DNA of 64,000 nucleotides from Streptomyces sp. NBC_00377 (GCF_036075115.1 NZ_CP107958.1:6014001-6078000), one strand, 5' to 3'. Positions 1 through 8,731 are shown, numbered from the stretch's first letter. A program made the numbers and translations. Notes: generated from the letters alone by a model not told the origin.

Positions 1-1
1 G

Positions 2-364
2 CTGTACAAGGCACCCCGGCGGGTGGCCGGAGCCCTCGGCCGCGGACCGCTCAGGGAGCGGACGCAGAAGGCGCTCAAGTCCTATGAGAAGGGCGTGGCC
101 GGGCGGGTGCACCGGCGCGTCTTCCTGCCCTTGCACCGCCGGGTGTGGCCCACCGTCGGCGCACGCATGGTCCAGCGCTGCTTCGGTCCGCAGGGCGGCC
201 CCGAACTCGTCGTGGTCGCCGACGCCCTGTCGATCCAGCACGCGGTGCAGTTGCTGGAGACCTGGCACTCCGGCGGCCAGGGAACCCCGCGCATCGCCTA
301 CAGCGTCGATTCCGTCGTACCGTCACCCGTCGCTGCGCCCTTGCAGCCCTCAGCCGTTCGCTGA
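2..364 (+). CDS. C-terminal end of an unidentified protein (5' partial)
   Basis: The reading frame is open from the first complete codon of the window to a TGA at 362-364, so only the last 120 residues are visible and the true start lies outside. An internal GTG or ATG start is possible but nothing favours one. The visible part is rich in Arg, His and Pro, followed by a hydrophobic strand (ELVVVADALS) like the opening beta-strand of a Rossmann-type fold. It ends 17 bases before a glycosyltransferase gene on the same strand, so the two are probably co-transcribed. A carbohydrate-related role is only an inference from that neighbour. Confidence 0.45.
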   Translation: MYKAPRRVAGALGRGPLRERTQKALKSYEKGVAGRVHRRVFLPLHRRVWPTVGARMVQRCFGPQGGPELVVVADALSIQHAVQLLETWHSGGQGTPRIAYSVDSVVPSPVAAPLQPSAVR

Positions 365-381
365 CCAACCGAGGAAGACCG

Positions 382-1779
382 ATGAAGAACCGTAGCGACC
401 GGCGTCCCCGCGTGCTCTACCTGGCGTTCTACTTCCCGCCGTCGCGGGCGAGTGGCGTCTACCGCGCCCGGGCCACGGCCAACCACCTCGTGGAGAAGGG
501 CTGGGACGTCACGGTCTGTGCGGCGCCGCTCGACTTCCTCTACGACGTGATCGGCTCCGTGGACGAGGAGCTGTCGAAGACCGTCGACCCCAGCATCCAC
601 GTCGAGCGCCCGTCGCTGAACCACTACACCTGGCAGCACGATCTGCGGGAGTTCAGCTGGCTGCGCCGCAGCTTCCCGCTGATGGCCAAGCGCGTCTACC
701 AGTTCAGCCAGACGAAGCTCTTCCCCGAACGCTATTCCTCCTGGGCGTGGGCATCCGTCGTACGGGCGCTGAAACTGCACACGAAGAAGCGGTTCGACGT
801 GGTCATCGCGACCGGCAACCCCTTCGCCTCCTTCGGCGCGGCCTGGATGTTCAACAAGCTGACGGGCGTCCCGTACGTCATGGACTACCGGGACTCGTGG
901 ACGCTGGACCTGTTCCACGACGAGCCCGCCTTCCCCAAGGGGCACATCGCATGGTCGTGGGAGAAGCGCATGCTGGACAAGGCGTCCGCGGCGGTGTTCG
1001 TCAACGAGGCGCTGCGCGGCTGGCACGCCGAGCGGTACCCCGAGGTCGCGGACCGCATGATGGTCGTGCCCAACGGATGGGATGCGGATGTACTGCCCAC
1101 GGCGGCCGAGACGGCTGTCGAGGAAGCCGCACGAGCCGCTGCGGTCGACGGATCCGCGCAGGACAGCGACGACCAGAAGCCTCTGAAGTTCGCCTACCTG
1201 GGCACCCTCACGGCGAAGCAGCCGGTGGAGGAGATGGCCGAGGCGTTCAAGATCGCCCGTAGCCACCCGGACCTGGCCGGGGCCGAACTCCAGATCCACG
1301 GTCACCTCGGCTTCTTCAAGAACAGCCCCGGGACGCTCAAGGCCCGCCTGGGTCTGACCGACGAGGGCTCGCGCCCCGAGGGCGTCGAGGACACCGGTCT
1401 GCGCTACTGCGGGCCCGTGTCGAAGACCGAGGTCGGCAAGGTGTACGAGGAAGCCGACGTGCTGGTGTTCCTGGCGGGCGGCGGCAGGTACGTCACGTCC
1501 GGCAAGATCTTCGAGTACATGGCCTTCGGACACCCGATCGTCTCCGTGCACCAGCCCGGCATCGCCGCGCAGGACGTTCTGGACGGGTATCCGCTGTGGT
1601 TCAACGCCAACAGCCTCGACGTGGACGAGCTGGCCGCGTCCATGGTGGCCGCGGGCAAGGCGGCGCGTGATCTGACGCCGGACCAGCGGGCGGCCGCACG
1701 CCGGCACGCGGACACGTACACCCGTGAGGCGACGCTGATTCCGTTCGAGCAGCGGCTGCGGGAGATCGTCGGCGCGTGA
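382..1779 (+). CDS. GT-B fold glycosyltransferase (family 4-like)
   Basis: 465 residues. The ATG at 382 is preceded by GAGGAAG at 371-377; the same frame is open further upstream but that part overlaps the previous gene and looks like shadow sequence. The N-terminus (VLYLAFYFPP followed by SGVYRARA) is the acceptor-binding Rossmann half typical of GT4 enzymes. The C-terminal half carries the nucleotide-sugar site signature: FAYLGTL, and GKIFEYMAFGHPIV with the Glu expected to contact the donor. No signal peptide or membrane span is seen, so it is probably cytosolic or peripheral, transferring a sugar to a surface glycan or lipid-linked precursor. Donor and acceptor cannot be read from sequence. 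It ends 19 bases before a strong hairpin. Confidence 0.85.
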   Translation: MKNRSDRRPRVLYLAFYFPPSRASGVYRARATANHLVEKGWDVTVCAAPLDFLYDVIGSVDEELSKTVDPSIHVERPSLNHYTWQHDLREFSWLRRSFPLMAKRVYQFSQTKLFPERYSSWAWASVVRALKLHTKKRFDVVIATGNPFASFGAAWMFNKLTGVPYVMDYRDSWTLDLFHDEPAFPKGHIAWSWEKRMLDKASAAVFVNEALRGWHAERYPEVADRMMVVPNGWDADVLPTAAETAVEEAARAAAVDGSAQDSDDQKPLKFAYLGTLTAKQPVEEMAEAFKIARSHPDLAGAELQIHGHLGFFKNSPGTLKARLGLTDEGSRPEGVEDTGLRYCGPVSKTEVGKVYEEADVLVFLAGGGRYVTSGKIFEYMAFGHPIVSVHQPGIAAQDVLDGYPLWFNANSLDVDELAASMVAAGKAARDLTPDQRAAARRHADTYTREATLIPFEQRLREIVGA

Positions 1780-1797
1780 CGCGACGTACCAAGCGCT

Positions 1798-1832
1798 GTG
1801 GCGCCCGGCCGGGAGTTCCGGCCGGGCGCCAC
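1798..1832. terminator. bidirectional hairpin terminator between convergent genes
   Basis: Perfect 15-bp inverted repeat (arms 1798-1812 and 1818-1832) around a 5-base loop, placed between the stop of the plus-strand glycosyltransferase and the stop of the minus-strand protease homologue. It can serve both strands; there is no long T-run, as is usual in Streptomyces. Confidence 0.8.
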
Positions 1833-1846
1833 CCGTTTGTGCCCGG

Positions 1847-3436
1847 TCAGCTGATCAGGTCGTAGATGTTCCAGCCGCCGCCGATCTTCACCCGGTTCTG
1901 GAAAGGCGCCGAGGCGTTGCCCGTGCCCTTGTAGAGCCACAGGTAGCCGGCGCTGTCCCGGGCGTAGAAATCCGCCTTGCCGTCCCCGGTGGTGTCACCG
2001 GAGGCCGCGTACGCGGTGTAGTTCCAGCCGCTGCGGCCGACCTGGACGCGAGCCTGCCAGGGAGCGTCGCCCCGGCCCGTGCCCTTGTAGATCCAGAGCC
2101 GGCCGGCCGTGTCGCGGGCGAGCAGGTCGGGCCTGCCGTCGCCTGTGTAGTCGCCGCTGCCGAAGAGGGTGTAACCGGCCCAGCCGGTGCCGGTCTTCCA
2201 CTTGCCGCTGAGGCCCTGGCCACTGCCCGGCCGGAAGGCGTAGACCCACTGCACGCCGTTGCCGTCGACCGCGACGATGTCGGGGATGCCGTCGCCGCTG
2301 ACGTCGCCGGGGATGGTGATCGACCGCATGCTGTTCCAGCCGTGGCCGATCTTCGTCTCGTAGCGGTCGCGGGTCCAGTTCCCCCAGCCCTCGTAGACGT
2401 AGAGGTCGTAGCTCTGGTAGAGGTCGCCCGAGGCGGTTCGGTAGACGTAGTCCTGGAATCCGTCCCCGTTCACGTCGACCTGCCGGTAGCGGCTGTAGGG
2501 CGCGGTCAGGGTGGGCCACTGGCTGCGGGGCTTCAGACCGCTGCCGGTGCTGTCGTACTCGTACCGCTTGCCGCTCGGTGTCATCGCGAACAGGTCGGCC
2601 AGACCGTCACCGCTCAGGTCGGTGTCGTTGATCCGGGCGCTCATCTGCCCGATGAGGGCGCTCACCTTGGTGAACACGGCACGGCTGCCCTCGGCGGTGC
2701 AACTGGAGCCGGTCGGGCGTGAGTAGACGCCGACGAGCCGGCCGTTGACGACCAGCGGACCGCCCTCGTCGCCGGTGCACGGGGTCCCGCCGCCGGTGTC
2801 CTGCTCAGGGGGCGGGGGAGTGGTGCAGAACATCCGTCCCGGGGTCCACGCCGCGCCTGCGGCCTCGGCGCACTCGGTGTCGGGCCGGACCTCCAGAGAC
2901 GCCCTGCGCAGGTTGGGGGAGGGCGTCCGGGAGTCGCCGCTGGTGCTGCCCCAGCCGGCGAGGGTGCCGACCGTCCCGGGCGTGTCCGCACTGATGTCCC
3001 AGTAGGCGGCCGGACGCACGAAGCTGGAGGTGTGCAGCGGGTCGCGCGTGGTGAGGACCGCGATGTCGTCGCGGCCGGTCGCGGGGTCGTAGCCCGGCGC
3101 CGTCCAAGTGCGTTTCACCACCGAGGCGTTGGTGTCCGCGCCGTCGGGGTCCATCTCCGTCTCCGCCAGGAGGCTGGTGGTGCCGGCGGCCACCCGCACG
3201 CTCTTGGCTCCCGTCACACAGCCCGCGGACGTCACCACCTTGTGCGCTCCCACGGCCGCGCCGCCGCAGATGCGCACGGTGCCGTCGGACTGGGTGGCGT
3301 GGATCTGCACCATCCAGTCGTGCGTGGTGGCCGTGCCCCCACCCACCACGGCATGCGCGGGCGCCGTGGCGAGCATGCCGCCCGCGAGGGCCGCCACGGC
3401 CGCCGCCGTCGGCAGGGTTCTGCCTAGAACTGACAT
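1847..3436 (-). CDS. secreted trypsin-like pseudoprotease with FG-GAP/VCBS repeats
   Basis: 529 residues. A Sec signal peptide (about 1-29, ending APAHA) precedes VVGGG, the classical mature N-terminus of trypsin-family (S1) proteins. The chymotrypsin domain spans about 30-265 with cysteines in usual places. The catalytic His position (normally TAAHC) reads TSAGC with Gly72. The Asp is kept (DIAVL, Asp124). The catalytic Ser position (normally GDSGGP) reads GDEGGP with Glu224. Both changes were checked on the DNA (GGC and GAG codons), so hydrolysis is not expected. Residues about 270-529 hold five FG-GAP/VCBS blade repeats, each with a calcium-type loop of the form DxxGDGxxD, probably a beta-propeller. 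Likely an extracellular binding protein rather than an enzyme. Confidence 0.88.
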   Translation of the reverse strand: MSVLGRTLPTAAAVAALAGGMLATAPAHAVVGGGTATTHDWMVQIHATQSDGTVRICGGAAVGAHKVVTSAGCVTGAKSVRVAAGTTSLLAETEMDPDGADTNASVVKRTWTAPGYDPATGRDDIAVLTTRDPLHTSSFVRPAAYWDISADTPGTVGTLAGWGSTSGDSRTPSPNLRRASLEVRPDTECAEAAGAAWTPGRMFCTTPPPPEQDTGGGTPCTGDEGGPLVVNGRLVGVYSRPTGSSCTAEGSRAVFTKVSALIGQMSARINDTDLSGDGLADLFAMTPSGKRYEYDSTGSGLKPRSQWPTLTAPYSRYRQVDVNGDGFQDYVYRTASGDLYQSYDLYVYEGWGNWTRDRYETKIGHGWNSMRSITIPGDVSGDGIPDIVAVDGNGVQWVYAFRPGSGQGLSGKWKTGTGWAGYTLFGSGDYTGDGRPDLLARDTAGRLWIYKGTGRGDAPWQARVQVGRSGWNYTAYAASGDTTGDGKADFYARDSAGYLWLYKGTGNASAPFQNRVKIGGGWNIYDLIS

Positions 3437-3492
3437 GAGATTCCCCCCTGTTGGTGACCTGACGTCTCACGGTCTTCGACCAGCGGGGGCGG

Positions 3493-3518
3493 AAAAAGGT
3501 TGTGGGCGGCACCGCCCA
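3493..3518 (-). terminator. terminator of the minus-strand glycosyltransferase
   Basis: On the minus strand, 40 bases after the stop at 3558, an inverted repeat (3503-3518, seven pairing bases per arm) is followed within a few bases by five T (plus-strand A at 3493-3497). A second, imperfect copy of the same palindrome lies at about 3525-3538. Confidence 0.6.
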
Positions 3519-3557
3519 GGAAAAGGGTGGTACCGCCCGGCAGCCCGGCAGTTCAGA

Positions 3558-5771
3558 TCACTCGGGGTCGTAGACCTTGCGGTCCAGGCTCGTGGTGACC
3601 TTCAGATGCGGGTGGGATTTGGCCCACTTCCAGCCCGTCACCGTGGAGTTGATGTCGCTGACGAAGACGTGGTCCACCCGGTCCAGGCTCAGCTCGGGCA
3701 GTACGGAGCGCTTGGCGAGCCGGGCGAGCAGCTGCGGCCTGACTTCCCGGTAGGTGCGGTTGAAGACCTTCTTGTGCCAGGCGTTGGCGACCTTGGTGTG
3801 GACCCGCTGCACGGATGCGACGGCCAGCTCGGGGCCGATCGCCTCACGGTTCTTCGCGGCGATCCGGCGCGCCCGGCTCAGCACCGCACGGGGAGCGCGG
3901 TAGACGAGGAAGCGCTCGGCGCGCGGGATGCGCAGCTTGCTCTCGGCGTCCTCGATGCTCAGCACGGAGACACTCCGGTCGAGTTCCAGCCGGGTGAACA
4001 CCTTCGGGGACTGGGCCGTCACGACGGTCACCTCGACGCCCATGCCGACGAGATCGTTGGCGAAGTGGACGATGCGCCGCGCCTTCGCGGGGGACAGGGC
4101 GAGGACGACCGCACGCCCGAGCGGCTCGTCCGACGCGGTGGCCCCCTTCTTCGCGGGACCGGTACCGGTCCCGGGCCGGACCTCGGCGGGCGCGACCTGG
4201 GGGAGGCGCGGCGGGGCGCCTTCGTACACCTCGACGAGCTGTCTGGCCACGGCCTCGGCGCCCATCCGGCTCTCGAGGGCCTTGCGGGCCTGTGCCGGGT
4301 CGAGTTCACCGGCGTTCTCGCGCAGGCGCCAGTACGCCTCGGCGATGATCCGGGGGTCGGCGCTGACGTCCATCAGCGCGCCGGCCGACGCCTCGATGCC
4401 GGCCATCGTCTCCTCGGGGCCGCCGCACCGGGTGACGAGCACCGGGCGACCGGAGGCGATCGCCTCGACGACCGTCATCCCGAACGTCTCCGACTTGCTG
4501 GCGTGCGTCAGCAGGTCGTGTTCACGCATCAGCGGGCCGACGGCCTCGGGAGCGACCGGCGGGAGGATACGGAACCGGTCGCCCAGACCGAGCTCCTTGC
4601 CGCGCTTGCGCAGCTCGTCCTCGAGCGCTCCGTGCCCGATCATGGTGAGCGTCGCCTTGGGCTCCTTGGCGGCGACGAGCGCGAAGGCCTCCAGCAGCTC
4701 CGTGACGCCCTTCTGCTTCATGAGACGGCCCACGAACAGCCAGCGCAGCAGCTCGGGGGAACCGTCGGAGTCGAAGGTGAAACGGTCGAAGGCGATCGCG
4801 TTCGGTGTGACACCGATCTTGTCGGCGTGCTGTGGGAAGCGTTTGACGACCTGCTCGCGCAGCGCGGTGCTGACGCACAGGACCGCGTCCGCGCGCTCCA
4901 GCATCTCGCCGTAGAGCCGCTCCGCCGCGGGCTGTGCGAACACCTTGTCCAGGAAGGAGGAGTGCTCGGTCACCACCACGCGGGCGTCGGGCCGGGCCAG
5001 CCGCAGGGCCAGCACACCGCCGTAGATACCGGTGTGGGCGTGTACGAGCGGAGCCTCGATGCGGCCGGTGGGCAGAGTGGTGCTGAGCGCCTTGGCCTGG
5101 GCCTCCACCCAGGGGGCGTAGCTCTTGCGGGTGATGCGCGGTACCGGGACGCGTACGACCGTGGCTTCGGGGGAGTCCACGACGTGCCCGTAGGAGATCC
5201 GCTCCTGGAGCCGCTCGTCGGTGACACGGACCGCGTCGGCGAGTGGACCGGGGGCCGAGCCGGACCAGTCCTCGGTGTGGAAGACGGTGATGCGATCGAA
5301 GTGGCCGCCCACCGCCTCGGTGGCCGTCCGCACGAACGATCCGGCATAGGGGTTGTTCGGAGAGGGGTACCAGGGAGTGAGGACGGCGAGGTCGCAGGGC
5401 TCCACCTCGCGCTCGCCGCCGTGCGGCTCCAGTCGCAGGTCGATCTCCGGCCGACGGCGCTTGGCGATCCAGGCGACGGGCAGTGCCTGCGCGTCACCGG
5501 CGACGAGGATGTCCGCCTCGGCGAACGGGCCCGACCGGGCGCCCGCCAGCTTCTTGGCCGACGCCCATGCGCTGCCGTCCTTGTCCGCGGCGACCCGGAC
5601 GATCTCCACTCCGTCGAGCCGGCCGAGTTCCTGCAGAGCCTCGTGCCACTCGGGCGCGTCCAGCGCGACCAGGGAGACCCTGGCTCCCGAGGACGCGATT
5701 TCCTTCACCTGCTCGCGTGCCGCTCGCACTCGGTATGTGCCCAGCGCGAGATAGAGCACGTGGCTGTTCAT
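3558..5771 (-). CDS. large GT4-type glycosyltransferase with extra N- and C-terminal domains
   Basis: 737 residues, much longer than a typical 350-420-residue GT4 enzyme. Residues about 1-110 form a Rossmann-like module (VLYLALGTY). The glycosyltransferase proper spans about 128-510: LTPWYPSPNNPYAGSFV opening, HAHTGIYGG, TEHSSF, LFVGRLMKQKG and the donor-site element HASKSETFGMTVVEAIASGRPV with the EX7E-type pair. A basic C-terminal module of about 215 residues (from about 525) has no family I recognise. The ATG at 5769-5771 has a purine-rich GGGATCC just upstream. It sits with an acetyltransferase on the same strand and is likely to make a surface polysaccharide or teichoic-acid-like polymer. 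No membrane spans are seen. Confidence 0.85.
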   Translation of the reverse strand: MNSHVLYLALGTYRVRAAREQVKEIASSGARVSLVALDAPEWHEALQELGRLDGVEIVRVAADKDGSAWASAKKLAGARSGPFAEADILVAGDAQALPVAWIAKRRRPEIDLRLEPHGGEREVEPCDLAVLTPWYPSPNNPYAGSFVRTATEAVGGHFDRITVFHTEDWSGSAPGPLADAVRVTDERLQERISYGHVVDSPEATVVRVPVPRITRKSYAPWVEAQAKALSTTLPTGRIEAPLVHAHTGIYGGVLALRLARPDARVVVTEHSSFLDKVFAQPAAERLYGEMLERADAVLCVSTALREQVVKRFPQHADKIGVTPNAIAFDRFTFDSDGSPELLRWLFVGRLMKQKGVTELLEAFALVAAKEPKATLTMIGHGALEDELRKRGKELGLGDRFRILPPVAPEAVGPLMREHDLLTHASKSETFGMTVVEAIASGRPVLVTRCGGPEETMAGIEASAGALMDVSADPRIIAEAYWRLRENAGELDPAQARKALESRMGAEAVARQLVEVYEGAPPRLPQVAPAEVRPGTGTGPAKKGATASDEPLGRAVVLALSPAKARRIVHFANDLVGMGVEVTVVTAQSPKVFTRLELDRSVSVLSIEDAESKLRIPRAERFLVYRAPRAVLSRARRIAAKNREAIGPELAVASVQRVHTKVANAWHKKVFNRTYREVRPQLLARLAKRSVLPELSLDRVDHVFVSDINSTVTGWKWAKSHPHLKVTTSLDRKVYDPE

Positions 5772-5912
5772 CCGGATCCCTTCACCCTTTCACCTGCATG
5801 CCGCGCACGCCCTGCGACGGATCGGTCCTCACGGGCGTCGGTACGGAGATACAGCGCGACAGCGTCACCCTACCGAAGTCGGCAAACCGGCCCGGAAAGC
5901 GGACCGGCATTG

Positions 5913-6515
5913 TCAGCCCTCGAGTTCGACGAGGACGCCGTCCTTCTCCTGGTACACGGCGCCCGTCTGCGGGCACTCCCAGACGCCGGCCTGGTCCGTC
6001 CGTTCGGCCAGCCGGACGCCGGACCGGCCGACCCAGCCGACCTGACGCGCGGGGACTCCCACGACCAGGGCGAAGTCCGGCACGTCCTTCGTGACCACAG
6101 CGCCCGCGGCGACCATGGCCCACCGGCCGATGGTGATCGGCGCGACGCACACGGCGCGGGCCCCGATCGACGCGCCGTCGGCGATCCTCACGCCGACGGC
6201 CTCCCAGTCGCCGCCGCGCTTCTGGTTGCCGTCGGGGTCGACGGAGCGCGGGTTGTGGTCGTTGGTGAGCACCACGGCCGGGCCGATGAAGACACCGTCG
6301 CCGAGCTCGGCCGGCTCGTAGACGAGCGCGTAGTTCTGGAGCTTGCAGTTGTCGCCCATCCGCACGCCCGAGCCGACGTAGGCCCCGCGGCCGACCACAC
6401 AGCCCTCGCCGAGACGCGCGTCCTCACGGATCTGCGCGAGGTCCCAGACGCTGCTGCCGGCGCCGATCTCGGCGCTTGCGTCGACCTGCGCGCTGGGCTG
6501 GACCCTGTAGTTCAC
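5913..6515 (-). CDS. left-handed beta-helix (hexapeptide) N-acetyltransferase, WlbB/WbpD-like
   Basis: 200 residues from the GTG at 6513-6515, chosen because GGAGGG lies about 9 bases upstream; the frame is open further upstream but that extension is Arg/Pro-rich shadow sequence. The protein begins with [LIV]-G-x4 hexapeptide turns (ASAEIGAGSSVWD, ARLGEGCVVGRGAYVG), carries the loop TNDHNPRS and closes with GAVVTKDVPDFALVVGVPAR, the hallmark end of sugar O/N-acetyltransferases. By resemblance it may acetylate a UDP-amino-sugar (UDP-2-acetamido-3-amino-glucuronate type); the exact substrate is inference. It is read away from the toxin locus and probably precedes the glycosyltransferase at 3558-5771 in one transcript (141-base gap). 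Confidence 0.85.
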   Translation of the reverse strand: MNYRVQPSAQVDASAEIGAGSSVWDLAQIREDARLGEGCVVGRGAYVGSGVRMGDNCKLQNYALVYEPAELGDGVFIGPAVVLTNDHNPRSVDPDGNQKRGGDWEAVGVRIADGASIGARAVCVAPITIGRWAMVAAGAVVTKDVPDFALVVGVPARQVGWVGRSGVRLAERTDQAGVWECPQTGAVYQEKDGVLVELEG

Positions 6516-6996
6516 TTTTTCGCCCTCCGGATGTCTGGCATCTCCGGGTGAGCATACGGGCCCGGGATCGCGTGGCTCGTCCGCCTTCCAGGTCGGGCCG
6601 TCCGGGCCGGAGGCGCCGTCTTCGGGGGTGGCCGGGTGTGCTGAAGCGTTTGCTTCTCGACATGCGGTCGCGGGGATCGACGTCCGCCGGGATTCGTGGT
6701 CCGTGCACCCGTCGGTCCCGGACGGACTTCTCCCGCAGGCGGCCCGTGCGCGTTCCGGCGATCTTCTCCTTCGTGCCGGATACCTCACGTTCCTCCTGCC
6801 GGGGGGTGAAAAGTGCAGTCCGCCGTGAACCGATACCGGCTCCGAGGCCGCTGTTCACCAGGGGCGACGCCCCGCGCCCCGACCGTCCGCCGATGCCCGG
6901 CCGTCGGGGCTGGCGGACCCTCCCCCGGGAGGGACGGTGCGGAATGTCCGGTCGACTGGCATATGCCAGCAGCTCGAAATGTGACGTGCCGCGGGC

Positions 6997-7010
6997 GTGA
7001 GTCATGTCAC
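6997..7010. promoter_or_regulatory. candidate CRP-type binding site
   Basis: GTGA-N6-TCAC, the core of the CRP/Crp consensus and also a match to the GTG-N6-GNCAC form recalled for Streptomyces Crp. It sits about 95 bases before the GTG start of the first FG-GAP gene. A looser inverted repeat (9 of 11 positions; 6978-6988 against 7003-7013) overlaps it. Binding is not shown by sequence alone. Confidence 0.4.
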
Positions 7011-7065
7011 GTTCCGGGCCATGGGGCGGGTGTTGCATGTGCACTTCAGGTGAAGAGATGATCCC

Positions 7066-7091
7066 TTGACCTTCTTTAATTTCTCTTTATT
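7066..7091 (+). promoter_or_regulatory. possible promoter of the FG-GAP/LamG/RHS locus
   Basis: TTGACC (7066-7071) in a T-rich stretch followed by TATTTA-like sequence near 7088, just before the GTG at 7104. The spacing is not ideal, so this is a tentative call supported mostly by the local drop in GC. Confidence 0.3.
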
Positions 7092-7103
7092 TACGGGGCG
7101 TCT

Positions 7104-8648
7104 GTGTCAAGGGTGGGGAAAGCGTGGCGGCGTGGTGCCGTCACCGTCATGACAGCGACACTGCTGACCTGGGGGGTCGGAACAGGCGGGACGCCGGCCG
7201 TGGCCGCCGTCGCCTGTCCCTCGGGAGTCGAGTCCGACTTCAACGGTGACGGGTTCAGGGACACCGCCATCGCCGACCCGGAGGCCACCGTCGGTGGCGC
7301 GGCCAGGGCCGGCGAGGTGCAGATCGTCTACGGCGGCGGCAAGGGTGTCCTCACCCTGTCGCAGGCCCTCGACAGCATCCCGGGGGCGCCCGAGGCGGGC
7401 GACCAGTTCGGCCATTCGCTGGCGGTGTACGACGCCGACCTCGACGGGTGCAGCGACCTGGTGGTCGGCATCCCCTACGAGGACATGGGCACCGTTCCCG
7501 ACGCCGGCAACGTGCACTTGATCTATGGCTCGACGAGCGGGCTCAACGCAGGTACCAAGGCCGTCAAGGAGTTCTACCAGGGCACCGACAAGCCCCTGGG
7601 CGGCGGCCAGGAGCCCGAGGACTGGGTGGGCTACGCGGTGGCCGCCGGCAAGACCTCGGCCGGCACGCCGTACCTGATCATCGGCGTCCCCGGCGAGTCG
7701 ATCGGTGACATCGAGGACGCGGGCGGGTTCCACTACATCAGCGGCACCGCCCAGACGATGGCCTTCGTCCACCAGGACACCGACGTCGCGGGCGCCGTCC
7801 CCGGCGCCGCCGAGCAGGACGACCGCTTCGGCTCCTCGCTCGCCGCGACCCCGACCCACTTCGCGGTCGGCACGCCGGGCGAGGCGCTGGGCACCGTGGC
7901 CTTCGCGGGCGGCGTGGCCTTCTTCAACCACACGCTCACCTCCAACTCGCCGAAGCCGCTCGGCGGACTAGGCCAGGACCAGGACGTGATCTCCGGGGCC
8001 GAGGAGGTCGGCGACCAGTTCGGTACCGCGCTCGCCATGGTCCCGTACCGCGCCTCCGGCGCCACCTCCACCACCGAGTCGCTGCTCGCCGTGGGCGTCC
8101 CGGGTGAGGACCTGTCGACGACCGTCGACGCCGGCGCTGTCCAGGTCTTCAAGCTCGCCGCCAACGGCACCTTCACCGAGACCGCCTGGATCGACCAGAA
8201 CACGGCCGACGTGGACCAGGAGGCCGAGGCCGGCGACTTCTTCGGCAAGCGGCTCGCCGCGGTCAACTCCTCCCCGAACGCCACCTCCACCGCCACCACC
8301 ACCCGGCTGGCGATCGGAGTGCCCGGCGAGGAGTCGGGAGAGGAACACCCGGAGAAGGGCGGCGTGCAAATCGTCCCGCTGGTCGGCGCGGCCGGCGCCT
8401 CCGACCAGTGGATCGACCCCGGGTACGGCGTCGGGCCCACTCCCGCGCCGCGCATGCTCGTCGGCATCTCCCTCGCCGCGACCCCCTCGCTGCTGTACGT
8501 CGGCGTGCCCTACGGCCCCGCGGAGAACCGCGCGGTCTACGGCTTCCCGTGGAACGTGGCCTCCGGCGGAGCGCCGACCCAGACGATCAAGCCGGGCGTG
8601 GGCGGGGTGCCGGCCACCGGCGTCGCCTTCGGCGCGGTCATCGGCTGA
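7104..8648 (+). CDS. secreted FG-GAP (integrin-alpha-like) beta-propeller protein, copy 1
   Basis: 514 residues from the GTG at 7104. A signal peptide of about 35 residues (RRGAV core, ending PAVAA) leads into repeated FG-GAP blades. Visible units include DFNGDGFRDTAIADP, DADLDGCSDLVVGIPYED, several VGxPGE turns and DDRFGSSLAA. The pattern of about 60 residues per blade and the length suggest one seven-bladed, calcium-loaded propeller, a fold used for adhesion or as the cap of toxin complexes. No enzymatic motif is visible. The next gene is a clear paralogue, sharing the C-terminal pattern LLYVGVPYGP ... GFPWNVASGGAPTQT. It is the first gene of a same-strand run that ends with an RHS toxin, which suggests a surface or toxin-accessory role. 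Confidence 0.85.
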   Translation: MSRVGKAWRRGAVTVMTATLLTWGVGTGGTPAVAAVACPSGVESDFNGDGFRDTAIADPEATVGGAARAGEVQIVYGGGKGVLTLSQALDSIPGAPEAGDQFGHSLAVYDADLDGCSDLVVGIPYEDMGTVPDAGNVHLIYGSTSGLNAGTKAVKEFYQGTDKPLGGGQEPEDWVGYAVAAGKTSAGTPYLIIGVPGESIGDIEDAGGFHYISGTAQTMAFVHQDTDVAGAVPGAAEQDDRFGSSLAATPTHFAVGTPGEALGTVAFAGGVAFFNHTLTSNSPKPLGGLGQDQDVISGAEEVGDQFGTALAMVPYRASGATSTTESLLAVGVPGEDLSTTVDAGAVQVFKLAANGTFTETAWIDQNTADVDQEAEAGDFFGKRLAAVNSSPNATSTATTTRLAIGVPGEESGEEHPEKGGVQIVPLVGAAGASDQWIDPGYGVGPTPAPRMLVGISLAATPSLLYVGVPYGPAENRAVYGFPWNVASGGAPTQTIKPGVGGVPATGVAFGAVIG

Positions 8649-8661
8649 CGGCGACGCACCC

Positions 8662-8693
8662 GCGGCCGTCCGGTCCTGAGGTCCGACGGCCGC
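8662..8693 (+). terminator. hairpin between the two FG-GAP genes
   Basis: Nine-base-pair inverted repeat (8662-8670 with 8685-8693) lacking a T-run. It may act as a partial terminator or an mRNA-stabilising stem rather than a full stop. Confidence 0.35.
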
Positions 8694-8731
8694 GCCGCCA
8701 CACGCACACAGAGCAAACGGGGAGGAAACCC

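Larger units (their letters stand above)
6516..7103. other. 588-bp divergent intergenic region
   Basis: This lies between the minus-strand acetyltransferase and the plus-strand FG-GAP genes. No frame here has Streptomyces-like codon use or a convincing start, so I call no gene. The right end (7061-7095) is markedly AT-rich and holds the likely promoter of the FG-GAP/RHS locus. A CRP-type palindrome lies at 6997-7010. Confidence 0.6.

Noticed and set aside
23..364. Complete 113-residue gene starting at 23
   Set aside because: The frame is open to the very start of the window and the first possible start has no ribosome binding site, so a 5' truncated gene is more likely.
3108..6551. 1147-codon plus-strand open frame across three minus-strand genes
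   Set aside because: It spans the opposite strand of a glycosyltransferase and an acetyltransferase with strong motifs; it is not a real gene.
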